This document shows, piece by piece, positions 31,786 to 38,962 of a stretch of 64,000 bases of DNA; position 1 is the first letter of the stretch, and every line of letters starts with the position of its first letter. Below the pieces are notes generated by a model. The model ran no database searches and had not been told where the DNA came from. It saw only the letters and a list, made by a program, of their open reading frames with translations. Position numbers and translations under genes: made by a program. The DNA is from Mesotoga prima MesG1.Ag.4.2 (GTDB lineage Bacteria > Thermotogota > Thermotogae > Petrotogales > Kosmotogaceae), in the NCBI RefSeq assembly GCF_000147715.2, contig NC_017934.1:2046001-2110000 (forward strand). Reading direction: 5' to 3'.

Positions 31786-31931
31786 GGATGCAAGATAAGT
31801 CCAGTCCTTCGTTATAGCCTGCGAGGCCCAGTGGGGCAAGAACATCTTGCATCCAAGAGTGTTCAGGAACGATAGTAGAATATCCGGAGCAGGAATGCTT
31901 CAGGACCAAAACAGCGGTAAACGAAACACTC
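31786..31931 (+). ncRNA. Putative bridge RNA of the IS110 element
   Basis: Two consecutive stem-loops with large internal loops lie just before the recombinase. Stem 1: GGATGCAAGAT (31786-31796) with ATCTTGCATCC (31844-31854), 11 perfect pairs. Stem 2: GAGTGTT (31857-31863) with AACACTC (31925-31931). This matches the target-binding and donor-binding loops of IS110 bridge RNAs. Loop 1 contains GTCCTTCGTT (31804-31813), identical to the left junction 31752-31761. Loop 2 contains ATAGTAGAA (31872-31880), identical to the right end 33226-33234. The transcript ends are not known. Confidence 0.6.
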
Positions 31932-31965
31932 AACAAACTGCCAAACAAGCAACGGAGGTGCAGTT

Positions 31966-33192
31966 ATGGAGATAGTTGGAATTGATTGGGGAAGAAAGAA
32001 GCATTACTGTTATCTTTTGCACCAGGGTAAGAAGTTAGTTTTAAGGAACAAGGAAGAAGATTTCGCGAAGCTTCTGAAGATAAAGGAGGCGGTCTATGTT
32101 ATTGAGGATGGCAATAACAGGATCGTCGATTATCTTCTAAGGAACAACAGGCAGGTGTACATACTTCCAAGCAGGAGATCGAGCGAAGCCAGGTCATTCT
32201 TCGTGATAGAAGGCAAGAGCGATTTCATTGATTCGAAGGTAATAGCGATGACCTATGAGCATAACCCCGAATGGTGTTTGCAAGTGAAGAGGGAAGGGAT
32301 AGCTTTTGAGCTGGATGTACTGGTTGAAGAGAACGCTGTGATAAATGTATCTATGATGCAGGATATAGGAAGGCTGGATGCATACCTTGAAAGGTACTGG
32401 CCGGAGGTGAAAGAAGTTTTCAGTGGCACTTCCGCCAGAAAACTGGCGTTTATATCCATCTGTCCTACTGCAAAAGACTTTCTCTCAATGTCTGATAAAG
32501 AGATACTCCTGAAGCTTAAAGAGATGGGTTTCCTGATAAATAGCAATCTCAAAAGCAAGCTGAAGGAGCTCAGAAAAATCGCGCTTGAAAGATATGTGCC
32601 AGCTTCCATAAGGACATTGATAGTCGCTTTCTCAAGGTACGCTATGGAGAAGAAAGTGATGAAGGAAGAGATAGGCAAGCAGATGAAAGAAATCATTGAG
32701 AAAAGCGAATTCAGTGTGCTTCTCACCTTACCTGGAGTGGGAGTAATAATCGCCAGCCAGCTCATAGTTGCCTACCTAACACACAAGTTCAGTTCCTACA
32801 GAGACCTTCAAAGGTACGCGGGAACTACTCCGACTTACTATGGAAGCGGTAACAAGAACACCACCAAGATGAGAAGTAACTGCAATCACTATCTCAGAGG
32901 GACTCTTCATATAGCCAGTCTTGCTGCAACAAATAGCTCTAAATGGATGAAAAGATTCTACGACAACAAAAAGAGCGAGGGCAAGAGCTCTGCTCATGCC
33001 CTCCGTGCATTGGCGAACACCATCCTCAAAATCGCCTTCGCCATGCTTAGGGATTTGACTCCCTACTCAGAAGAGAAATTCTTCAAGAGGAATCCTCTTT
33101 CTGATTATACTCCTTCTAAAAAGGAGGGAAAACAGAAGCCTGAATACTCGCTGAAAGTATCTTCAGTAGCTACCTGCCGGTCTACTGCTTGA
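31966..33192 (+). CDS. IS110-family recombinase (transposase)
   Basis: A 408-residue DEDD recombinase. The N-terminal RuvC-like domain shows acids in EIVGIDWGRKKH (D near 6), YVIEDGNN (E near 47) and KSDFIDSKVIA (the D pair near 86-90). The C-terminal transposase_20 domain contains LLTLPGVGVIIASQLIVAYL and RYAGTTPTYYGSGNK, then HYLRGTLHIAS with the catalytic Ser region. These proteins use a bridge RNA to join target and donor without terminal repeats. GGAGGTG lies before the ATG. The frame is intact, so the element may be active. Confidence 0.95.
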   Translation: MEIVGIDWGRKKHYCYLLHQGKKLVLRNKEEDFAKLLKIKEAVYVIEDGNNRIVDYLLRNNRQVYILPSRRSSEARSFFVIEGKSDFIDSKVIAMTYEHNPEWCLQVKREGIAFELDVLVEENAVINVSMMQDIGRLDAYLERYWPEVKEVFSGTSARKLAFISICPTAKDFLSMSDKEILLKLKEMGFLINSNLKSKLKELRKIALERYVPASIRTLIVAFSRYAMEKKVMKEEIGKQMKEIIEKSEFSVLLTLPGVGVIIASQLIVAYLTHKFSSYRDLQRYAGTTPTYYGSGNKNTTKMRSNCNHYLRGTLHIASLAATNSSKWMKRFYDNKKSEGKSSAHALRALANTILKIAFAMLRDLTPYSEEKFFKRNPLSDYTPSKKEGKQKPEYSLKVSSVATCRSTA

Positions 33193-33251
33193 TCCTTTCA
33201 GTCTGCCTTTTTTATAACTGTTGACATAGTAGAAGCCCAAGAGCAAGGACC

Positions 33252-33521
33252 CGTCCTTCGAGAAGAACGGTTCTTCGTTCCAACGCTACGCGTCCAGGTT
33301 GTTCGTTCTTAAAACCAGATCCCGAAACAAGTTCGGGATGACAGTATTACTTGATTGCGAAAACCTCACATCGCGTCATTCTGAACTTGATTCAGAATCA
33401 CGATGCTCTTTTCAGCGTTCAGCGTGTCTTAGCTAGCGGGAAGCGGCTCTTCTCGGTGAACGGACAACCATTCAACGGCCAACCAATTCCTTTGCTCTTT
33501 CCGACCCCCAACCACCAACCT
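33252..33521. repeat. Right-hand continuation of the repeat island
   Basis: 33252-33344 repeats 30841-30933 with two mismatches, including a CCCGAA/TTCGGG palindrome at 33317-33342. A TCTGAA/TTCAGA palindrome lies at 33375-33400. The rest resembles eroded text also present near 4590-4660. No gene; the frame at 33351-33959 is an oppF shadow. No obvious terminator for the opp operon is seen. Confidence 0.75.
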
Positions 33522-34541
33522 CTACCCTCGGTTTTCATCAGCTACTTCCTTCCATCTTCTGCAGGCGTGGAAGTGACCATCTTCAATCTCCTGAAGCTGA
33601 GGTTCTTCCTTCTCCCAGCATTCTTCTTTTGCATAAGGACATCTGGGATGGAATCTGCAGCCCTTTGGAATATTGGCGGCAGAGGGGATCTCTCCCTTTA
33701 TCGGTACTATCTTCGGTTTGTTTACCTTTCCCGCTACCGGTTCGCATACGGCAGCGATGAGAGCCCTTGTGTATGGATGAACTGGATTGTCTATAACATC
33801 ATCTGGATCTCCTATCTCTATTATCTTTCCAAGGTACATCACGGCTATCCTGTCGGTGAAGTATCTCGCAGTGGAGAGATCGTGTGTTATGTAGAGATAG
33901 GTAAGACCAAGGTCTCTCTGCACTTCCTTCATCATGTGAAGTATCTCGGCCCTAGTTGAGAGATCTATCATGGATACCGGTTCATCCGCAACGAGAAGCT
34001 CGGGGTTTAGAAGAAGAGTCCTCGCGGTAGCTGCCCTCTGTCTCTGACCCCCGGATAACATATGGGGATATCTCACAAGGAATTCATCTGGAGGATTGAG
34101 CTTGACTTCCCTTAAAGCCTTCTCGATCATCTTCATTCTCTCATCCCTGTCTTCTCCGAGTTTGTGTATTATTAGAGGCTCCTCCATGACATCCCTTATC
34201 TTGAATCGAGGGTTCATTGAAGCGTATGGGTCCTGAAAGATCATCTGTACGTTCCTTCTGTAAATCTTCAGTTCATCTTTCTCTATATGAGTTACATCCT
34301 TTCCGTTTAGGAACATTGTCCCGCCTGTGGGTTCTAGGAGTTTCATGATTAGTTTTCCCGTAGTGGTCTTTCCACAACCGGACTCTCCAACTAGACCGAA
34401 TATCTCGCCCCTCTTTATCGAGAAGGTTACTCCGTCAACTGCCTTGACGTAGTTGTGTTCTCCCTTGAAGAACTGGGATATGTTTCTTCTTATGGGGAAC
34501 CATTTCTGAAGGTCTTTGACTTCAATTATGTTTTCGTTCAT
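33522..34541 (-). CDS. oppF: Oligopeptide/oligosaccharide ABC transporter ATP-binding protein OppF
   Basis: A 339-residue ABC ATPase. Walker [21 protein letters not shown] (about 48-67), signature MLSGGQRQRAATARTLL (about 155), Walker B LLVADEPVSMIDLSTRA, switch YITHDLSTARY. The C-terminal oligopeptide-transporter domain has the Fe-S-type cysteine cluster [16 protein letters not shown]. Overlaps oppD by four bases and ends the operon. In Thermotogota many Opp-type systems carry oligosaccharides. Confidence 0.95.
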   Translation of the reverse strand: MNENIIEVKDLQKWFPIRRNISQFFKGEHNYVKAVDGVTFSIKRGEIFGLVGESGCGKTTTGKLIMKLLEPTGGTMFLNGKDVTHIEKDELKIYRRNVQMIFQDPYASMNPRFKIRDVMEEPLIIHKLGEDRDERMKMIEKALREVKLNPPDEFLVRYPHMLSGGQRQRAATARTLLLNPELLVADEPVSMIDLSTRAEILHMMKEVQRDLGLTYLYITHDLSTARYFTDRIAVMYLGKIIEIGDPDDVIDNPVHPYTRALIAAVCEPVAGKVNKPKIVPIKGEIPSAANIPKGCRFHPRCPYAKEECWEKEEPQLQEIEDGHFHACRRWKEVADENRG

Positions 34542-35515
34542 CTCTTCTCACACCTCCAGCAGGCCACCATGTGTTCATCTTCTATCTCTATTAGGGGTGG
34601 TTCTTCTTCTTTGCACTTATCCATGGCCAGGGAACATCTGGGATGGAATCTACAGCCAGAAGGAGGCTCTAGCAAGTCCGGAGGAGCACCCGGGATGAAC
34701 GAGAGTTCACTCACCCTTTCATGTAGTCTTGGAGTGGCGGCGAGCAAGTTTCTCGTATATGGATGACAGGGACCCTGTTCTCCGTATATCTGTTGATTTG
34801 TTCCTATCTCCACTATCTTTCCTGCATACATCACCGCTATCCTGTCTGAAACCTCTGCCTCTGTTGCAAGGTCGTGAGTTATGAAGATGAATGAAAGGTC
34901 GAGTTTTTCCTTTAAGTCTTTGAGAAGGTTTATTATCTGGGCCTGTACAATAACATCCAGAGCGGTCGTGGGTTCATCACAGATTATAACCTTAGGTTCC
35001 AGAAAGAGGGCGGTAGCAATAGCGATTCTCTGTTTCATTCCTCCCGAGAGTTCATGGGGATATCTCTTCACTATATCGCCTGAGAGTCCAACGAGGTTGA
35101 GATACTTCTCTATTCTCTTTCTCGCCTCGTCTCTTTCCATCTCTCTGTGTTCCTGGAGGGTCTCCATCATCTGTTTGCCTATTGTGTATACGGGAGTGAG
35201 GGTATTCATTGCGCCCTGGAATACCATGGAAATCTTCTCCCAGCGTATATTCCTTCTCATTTCATTCTCACGCAGGGGAGTAATGTCGATACCGTCTACC
35301 TCTATCCTTCCTCCGACAATCTTACCCGGGGGAGTGGGCATCTTGAGAAGGGCGAAACCTGTAGTTGTCTTTCCACAGCCTGATTCTCCAACGAGGCCAA
35401 GAGTTTCACCCTTCTTCAGTGTGAAGGAGATATCGTCAACTGCCTTCACGACACCTTTGCTCGTGTAGTAGTAAAGCTTGAGGTTTTCTACAGTCAATAT
35501 GTTATCCATATTCAT
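34538..35515 (-). CDS. oppD: Oligopeptide/oligosaccharide ABC transporter ATP-binding protein OppD
   Basis: A 325-residue ABC ATPase, partner of OppF. Walker [21 protein letters not shown], signature [20 protein letters not shown], Walker [21 protein letters not shown], switch [13 protein letters not shown]-terminal [20 protein letters not shown] is the OppD/F cysteine motif. Its ATG lies in an overlap with the oppC stop (TAATGA). Confidence 0.95.
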   Translation of the reverse strand: MNMDNILTVENLKLYYYTSKGVVKAVDDISFTLKKGETLGLVGESGCGKTTTGFALLKMPTPPGKIVGGRIEVDGIDITPLRENEMRRNIRWEKISMVFQGAMNTLTPVYTIGKQMMETLQEHREMERDEARKRIEKYLNLVGLSGDIVKRYPHELSGGMKQRIAIATALFLEPKVIICDEPTTALDVIVQAQIINLLKDLKEKLDLSFIFITHDLATEAEVSDRIAVMYAGKIVEIGTNQQIYGEQGPCHPYTRNLLAATPRLHERVSELSFIPGAPPDLLEPPSGCRFHPRCSLAMDKCKEEEPPLIEIEDEHMVACWRCEKR

Positions 35516-36909
35516 TACCTCGTCTTCAGTTTCGGGTTAAGTATCTTGTCCATTGCGAACCCGACAAATGCGAATGTCATCCCCATGAAGGCTATCGCCA
35601 GTCCCGGCGGTACTACCCACCACCACATTCCGCTCAACATCGCGCCTCCGCTGTTAGCAGCCTGTAATATCTGCCCCCAGGTTACGATCGTCGCATCTCC
35701 AAGGCCCAAAAGACTTATCGTGGCTTCTACGACAATTGCGCCCGGTACGTTGAGGGCCATTGAAGCGAAGGCGTAGGGGATAAGCAGAGGAACCATATGT
35801 TTGAAGATTATTCTCGTATTGGAGGCTCCAAGAGCCCTGGAGGCCTCAATATAAGTCTCTTCCTTGATCTGGAGTCCCATGCTCCTGACGGTCTTCACCG
35901 GTCCTACCCAGTAGAAGATGCACATTATTCCAATCATCACCCAGATATTAGGCTTAAAGACAGCGCTCATGACAATGAGTACGGGAAGCATGGGAACGCT
36001 TATGAATATCTCGAATATACGTTGCATTAAAGAATCCTTCCAGCCTCCAACATAAGCACTGATGACACCGTAAACGACACCTATGGAAACCGAAACAAGA
36101 GCCGTGAGGAGCCCGATGAGCATGGCCCATTTCACTCCGGCTATTACTCCACTCCAGATATCTCTCTTCGAGTTGTCCGTCCCCAGAATCCCATGTACTC
36201 TGCCCGCAATGCTGATAAAGACATTGTCGATCCTCTCGTCTGGCTTTTGCAGTAGAAGTGTTACTTTGAGTCTGTATGTTCCAACGAGCGGCTCAGGATT
36301 TCTGAATATTCCCTCCTGGGCTTTCGAGAATAACACATCGGTAGTCTTGATTGTTTGGAGAGGGACTCCTTCAGAAGGGGAGTATTTCTTGCCGAAATTC
36401 ATCGCCGATGTTTGGGCCGATCTATCGATTGAGACCCTGGCATCTTGACTTGGAGAGGTTTCAAGCTGTTTTCTGTACAAATCAACTGAAAGGCCGTCCG
36501 GTCTTTCGATAGAGATAACCACAGTTGGCTTGCCGACTCCAGAAGCATGAAACACGACATCCGAGGGAGCAACAGACGCGGAGTAATCATATTCAAAAAC
36601 ATACTCCTGTATTCTCATTGCACCGGCAAGGGTTTCGGAAAAGGTATACTTCTCGATAGTCTCCGATACCGCGCGCTTCTTTGAGGTAAAGAGATTAATC
36701 CACGAAGGAGGTGCACTGGAAGGAAGATCCTGCCAATAGGTAATATCTCTCCACTTCTCGTTGACTTCGGGATATGGTACGATGATAGGTTCAAAGATTA
36801 GGATGCAGATAAATACTACGAGAAATATGAGACCAATCATTCCCGACCTAACCTTTCTGAATTCCTTCCAGAAATCGCTTGCCGATCTTCTTAAATCACT
36901 CATAGTCAT
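35515..36909 (-). CDS. oppC: ABC transporter permease OppC with large extracytoplasmic insertion
   Basis: A 464-residue permease, about 150 residues longer than typical OppC. The first helix is MIGLIFLVVFICILIFEPII. A soluble insertion of about 170 residues (about 60-230) follows, then the usual ILGTDNSKRDIWSGVIAGVK and the permease core. The EAA-type loop is ALGASNTRIIFKHMVPLLIP. The insertion has alternating hydrophobic residues consistent with a beta domain and faces outside; it may contact a binding protein or the wall. Overlaps oppB by four bases. Confidence 0.92.
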   Translation of the reverse strand: MTMSDLRRSASDFWKEFRKVRSGMIGLIFLVVFICILIFEPIIVPYPEVNEKWRDITYWQDLPSSAPPSWINLFTSKKRAVSETIEKYTFSETLAGAMRIQEYVFEYDYSASVAPSDVVFHASGVGKPTVVISIERPDGLSVDLYRKQLETSPSQDARVSIDRSAQTSAMNFGKKYSPSEGVPLQTIKTTDVLFSKAQEGIFRNPEPLVGTYRLKVTLLLQKPDERIDNVFISIAGRVHGILGTDNSKRDIWSGVIAGVKWAMLIGLLTALVSVSIGVVYGVISAYVGGWKDSLMQRIFEIFISVPMLPVLIVMSAVFKPNIWVMIGIMCIFYWVGPVKTVRSMGLQIKEETYIEASRALGASNTRIIFKHMVPLLIPYAFASMALNVPGAIVVEATISLLGLGDATIVTWGQILQAANSGGAMLSGMWWWVVPPGLAIAFMGMTFAFVGFAMDKILNPKLKTR

Positions 36910-37946
36910 TGTTTACCACCTACCTTGATTCTTGGATCAAGTAGGCCATAAATGAGATCTAGAAGGACTAGACCACAGATATATAAGCCGGTAGTTATCG
37001 CGAGGTTTCCCATAAGAACTGGAACATCATTCTGCTGCAAAGCTATCCAGTAAAGGTTTCCCATTCCTGGCCAGGAGAAAATTCCCTCGTAGACAATGTT
37101 TCCTCCAACAGAAGCTAGCAATGCCAGCAGAGACATTGTAACAATCGGCGGTGCAGAAGTTCTCATAGTGTGTCCGTAGAGAACCTTCCTTTCAGGGATA
37201 CCTCTTGCTCTTGCCGCCATTATGTAGTCTTCCTGAAGTACTCCGAGAACGATGTTTCTGGTAAGAAAGGCCCTTCCCCAGAAACCGATAACAACAAGCG
37301 TAAGTACTGGGAGCGCGAGGTGATACAGAAGATCGAAGAAGTACGAAATTCCCTCTGGCGGTGGAGTCGAGTGTAGTCCACCGGAGGGAAAGATCTTTAC
37401 TCCATAGGCGAAGAACATGATCATAATCATTCCCAGCCACCACGACGGCATACCGAAGACCACCATGGTTCCAACTGAAGTGCTTTTGTCCAGTAGTCCT
37501 CCGGCCTTTTGTGCCTTTTTCAGTCCCAGAAGAAGGCCGAGAACAATGTCCACCAGCATTGCAACAGAGAAGAGAAGAATGGTCTTCGGTATAGCTTCTG
37601 AAACGACATCCCATACGCTTCTGCTTCCATTGGAGGATCTAATGATTGTCGAATTACCAAGATTCAAAGTGAGGGTGTCCCAGGTTCGCCAGAGAATTCT
37701 TTCGGCTACTGGTCTTGTTAGGCGGTACAGTGAGTACAGATCGTTTCTTCGATTAATAACGTAGTCTTCCAGCTGACTCTCGTTCAGACTGGTCATCCGC
37801 ATAGTCTCTCCTCTGATCTGTTCTTCAATTTGCGCTCTTAGGGTCTGTTCCATTACCGTATTGAACAGAGCAGAGAAAATGAAAACCAAGATCGCGTACA
37901 TAAGTATCCCATAGAGCACTCTCTTAATTGCATACTTCCAGTACAT
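36906..37946 (-). CDS. oppB: ABC transporter permease OppB
   Basis: A 346-residue permease. N-terminal helix VLYGILMYAILVFIFSALFN, a periplasmic stretch of about 80 residues, then helices and the coupling loop ARARGIPERKVLYGHTMRTS. GAGGTGAATT lies before the ATG. It is the first gene of the minus-strand operon oppBCDF; no substrate-binding protein gene is adjacent on either side, so the binding protein must be encoded elsewhere. Confidence 0.94.
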   Translation of the reverse strand: MYWKYAIKRVLYGILMYAILVFIFSALFNTVMEQTLRAQIEEQIRGETMRMTSLNESQLEDYVINRRNDLYSLYRLTRPVAERILWRTWDTLTLNLGNSTIIRSSNGSRSVWDVVSEAIPKTILLFSVAMLVDIVLGLLLGLKKAQKAGGLLDKSTSVGTMVVFGMPSWWLGMIMIMFFAYGVKIFPSGGLHSTPPPEGISYFFDLLYHLALPVLTLVVIGFWGRAFLTRNIVLGVLQEDYIMAARARGIPERKVLYGHTMRTSAPPIVTMSLLALLASVGGNIVYEGIFSWPGMGNLYWIALQQNDVPVLMGNLAITTGLYICGLVLLDLIYGLLDPRIKVGGKQ

Positions 37947-38304
37947 AATTCACCTCGATCAACAAGCAAAATTCTGTTCGATCTCTATTGGGATTCAAAA
38001 ACGTGTATTTCCCAAAAACAAATGACAAGTAGAAAGAATATGTTATCCTTATTAAGTCTACGAGCTTTCATAGCCGAAAAGATCTCGCCTATGAGAAAAG
38101 TTCATTGGTGTTGTGAATCGATTGAAAACACAGTGGTCAGAGGTAAATCACACCCACAACACAACATAAACAATGATAACAAATAGTTCTGCCGACAAAT
38201 GCAAATAGATATGATGGGTTACGGTACATAACAATTATATACTCACTGTTAAATAATCAGTTGTGTTGCACGGTATAGTTCAAGAGACTAAGGGAGGAAA
38301 TGTC
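37947..38304. promoter_or_regulatory. Divergent promoter region of opp operon and DUF1349 gene
   Basis: An AT-rich 358-base region without a gene. CAACACAAC (38157-38165) and its exact complement GTTGTGTTG (38260-38268) lie 94 bases apart, with a related GTGTTGTG near 38108. These may be sites of a shared regulator. I could not place a convincing -35/-10 pair. Confidence 0.4.
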
Positions 38305-38889
38305 ATGCAGCTTTCTTCATTTGGCGAGGGAACAATTAAGCATTTCACATGGCTGAATGAACCGAAGCGCTGGGAATTGCAGGATGGTAACCTGATAGTG
38401 GAATCAGAAGAATCTACCGATTTCTGGCAAAGAACGCATTACGGATTTAGAAACGACAACGGCCATTTTCTTTTTGTCCCATTAATGGAAGATTTCTCGT
38501 TTGTCCTTGGCGCGAAGTTCTTCCCGGTCAATCAATACGATCAGGCCGGAGTCATGGTGAGGGTCTCACCTTCCTGCTGGTTGAAGAGCTCTATTGAGTT
38601 TGAAGGAAGTGCCCCATCCAAACTAGGTGCCGTTGTTACTAACTCTGGCTATTCAGACTGGTCGACTCAAGATGTATCTTGCGAAACAAGGAGCCTAAGA
38701 GTTAAAGTCGACAGAAAGGGATCTGACTACTCAGTTTTTGCTTGGCAGGATGAGTGGGTTCAACTCCGGCTGGCAAGACTAATAGAAGACGACTGCAAAC
38801 TTCCAGTTATGGTGGGGGCTTATTGCTGTAGTCCAAGAGGAAGTGGCTACAGAGTAGTCTTCGATGAAATCTCCTTGAACTGCAGATAG
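38305..38889 (+). CDS. DUF1349 concanavalin-like protein
   Basis: A 194-residue cytoplasmic protein starting at the ATG at 38305 behind GGGAGG. It has the DUF1349 beta-sandwich text: FWQRTHYGFRNDNGHFLF, then FFPVNQYDQAGVMVRVSPSC with W next, KSSIEFEG, and GAYCCSPRGSGYRVVFDEI. The family is linked to sugar utilisation but the biochemical role is not established. It is divergent from an Opp transporter and close to a GH127 arabinofuranosidase, which fits a carbohydrate context. Confidence 0.88.
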   Translation: MQLSSFGEGTIKHFTWLNEPKRWELQDGNLIVESEESTDFWQRTHYGFRNDNGHFLFVPLMEDFSFVLGAKFFPVNQYDQAGVMVRVSPSCWLKSSIEFEGSAPSKLGAVVTNSGYSDWSTQDVSCETRSLRVKVDRKGSDYSVFAWQDEWVQLRLARLIEDDCKLPVMVGAYCCSPRGSGYRVVFDEISLNCR

Positions 38890-38962
38890 CCCTCTCGAAG
38901 GATATCAAGGAGATCCGAGACTGATCCGGTAATTTAGCCTTCTCCGCCGGAAGTGAGGTTAT

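Larger units (their letters stand above)
31759..33238 (+). mobile_element. IS110-family insertion sequence
   Basis: About 1.48 kb: 207 bases of non-coding left end, one recombinase gene, and about 43 bases of right end. There are no terminal inverted repeats, as usual for IS110. The ends are estimated where the flanking repeat text resumes: the left flank matches the repeat through GGTCCTTC (31758), and the right flank resumes at GAGCAAGGACCCGTCCTTCG (33241). The element therefore sits inside a copy of the dispersed repeat. End positions are uncertain by several bases. Confidence 0.8.

Noticed and set aside
31826-31843. Right target guide in bridge-RNA loop 1
   Set aside because: The expected antisense match to the right flank is only about 4-5 bases (GGGC with GCCC); GGGCAAGAAC resembles the flank in the wrong sense. 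Not assigned.
32253-32765. 170-codon minus-strand frame in the IS
   Set aside because: Shadow of the IS110 recombinase, which has all expected acidic motifs.
30749-33521. CRISPR array
   Set aside because: The repeats are irregularly spaced, palindromic and of several arm types, with no uniform spacers and no cas genes.
33351-33959. 202-codon plus-strand frame
   Set aside because: Runs antisense to the OppF C terminus and through repeat sequence; no ribosome site.
34881-35468. 195-codon plus-strand frame
   Set aside because: Antisense shadow of oppD, whose ABC motifs are unambiguous.
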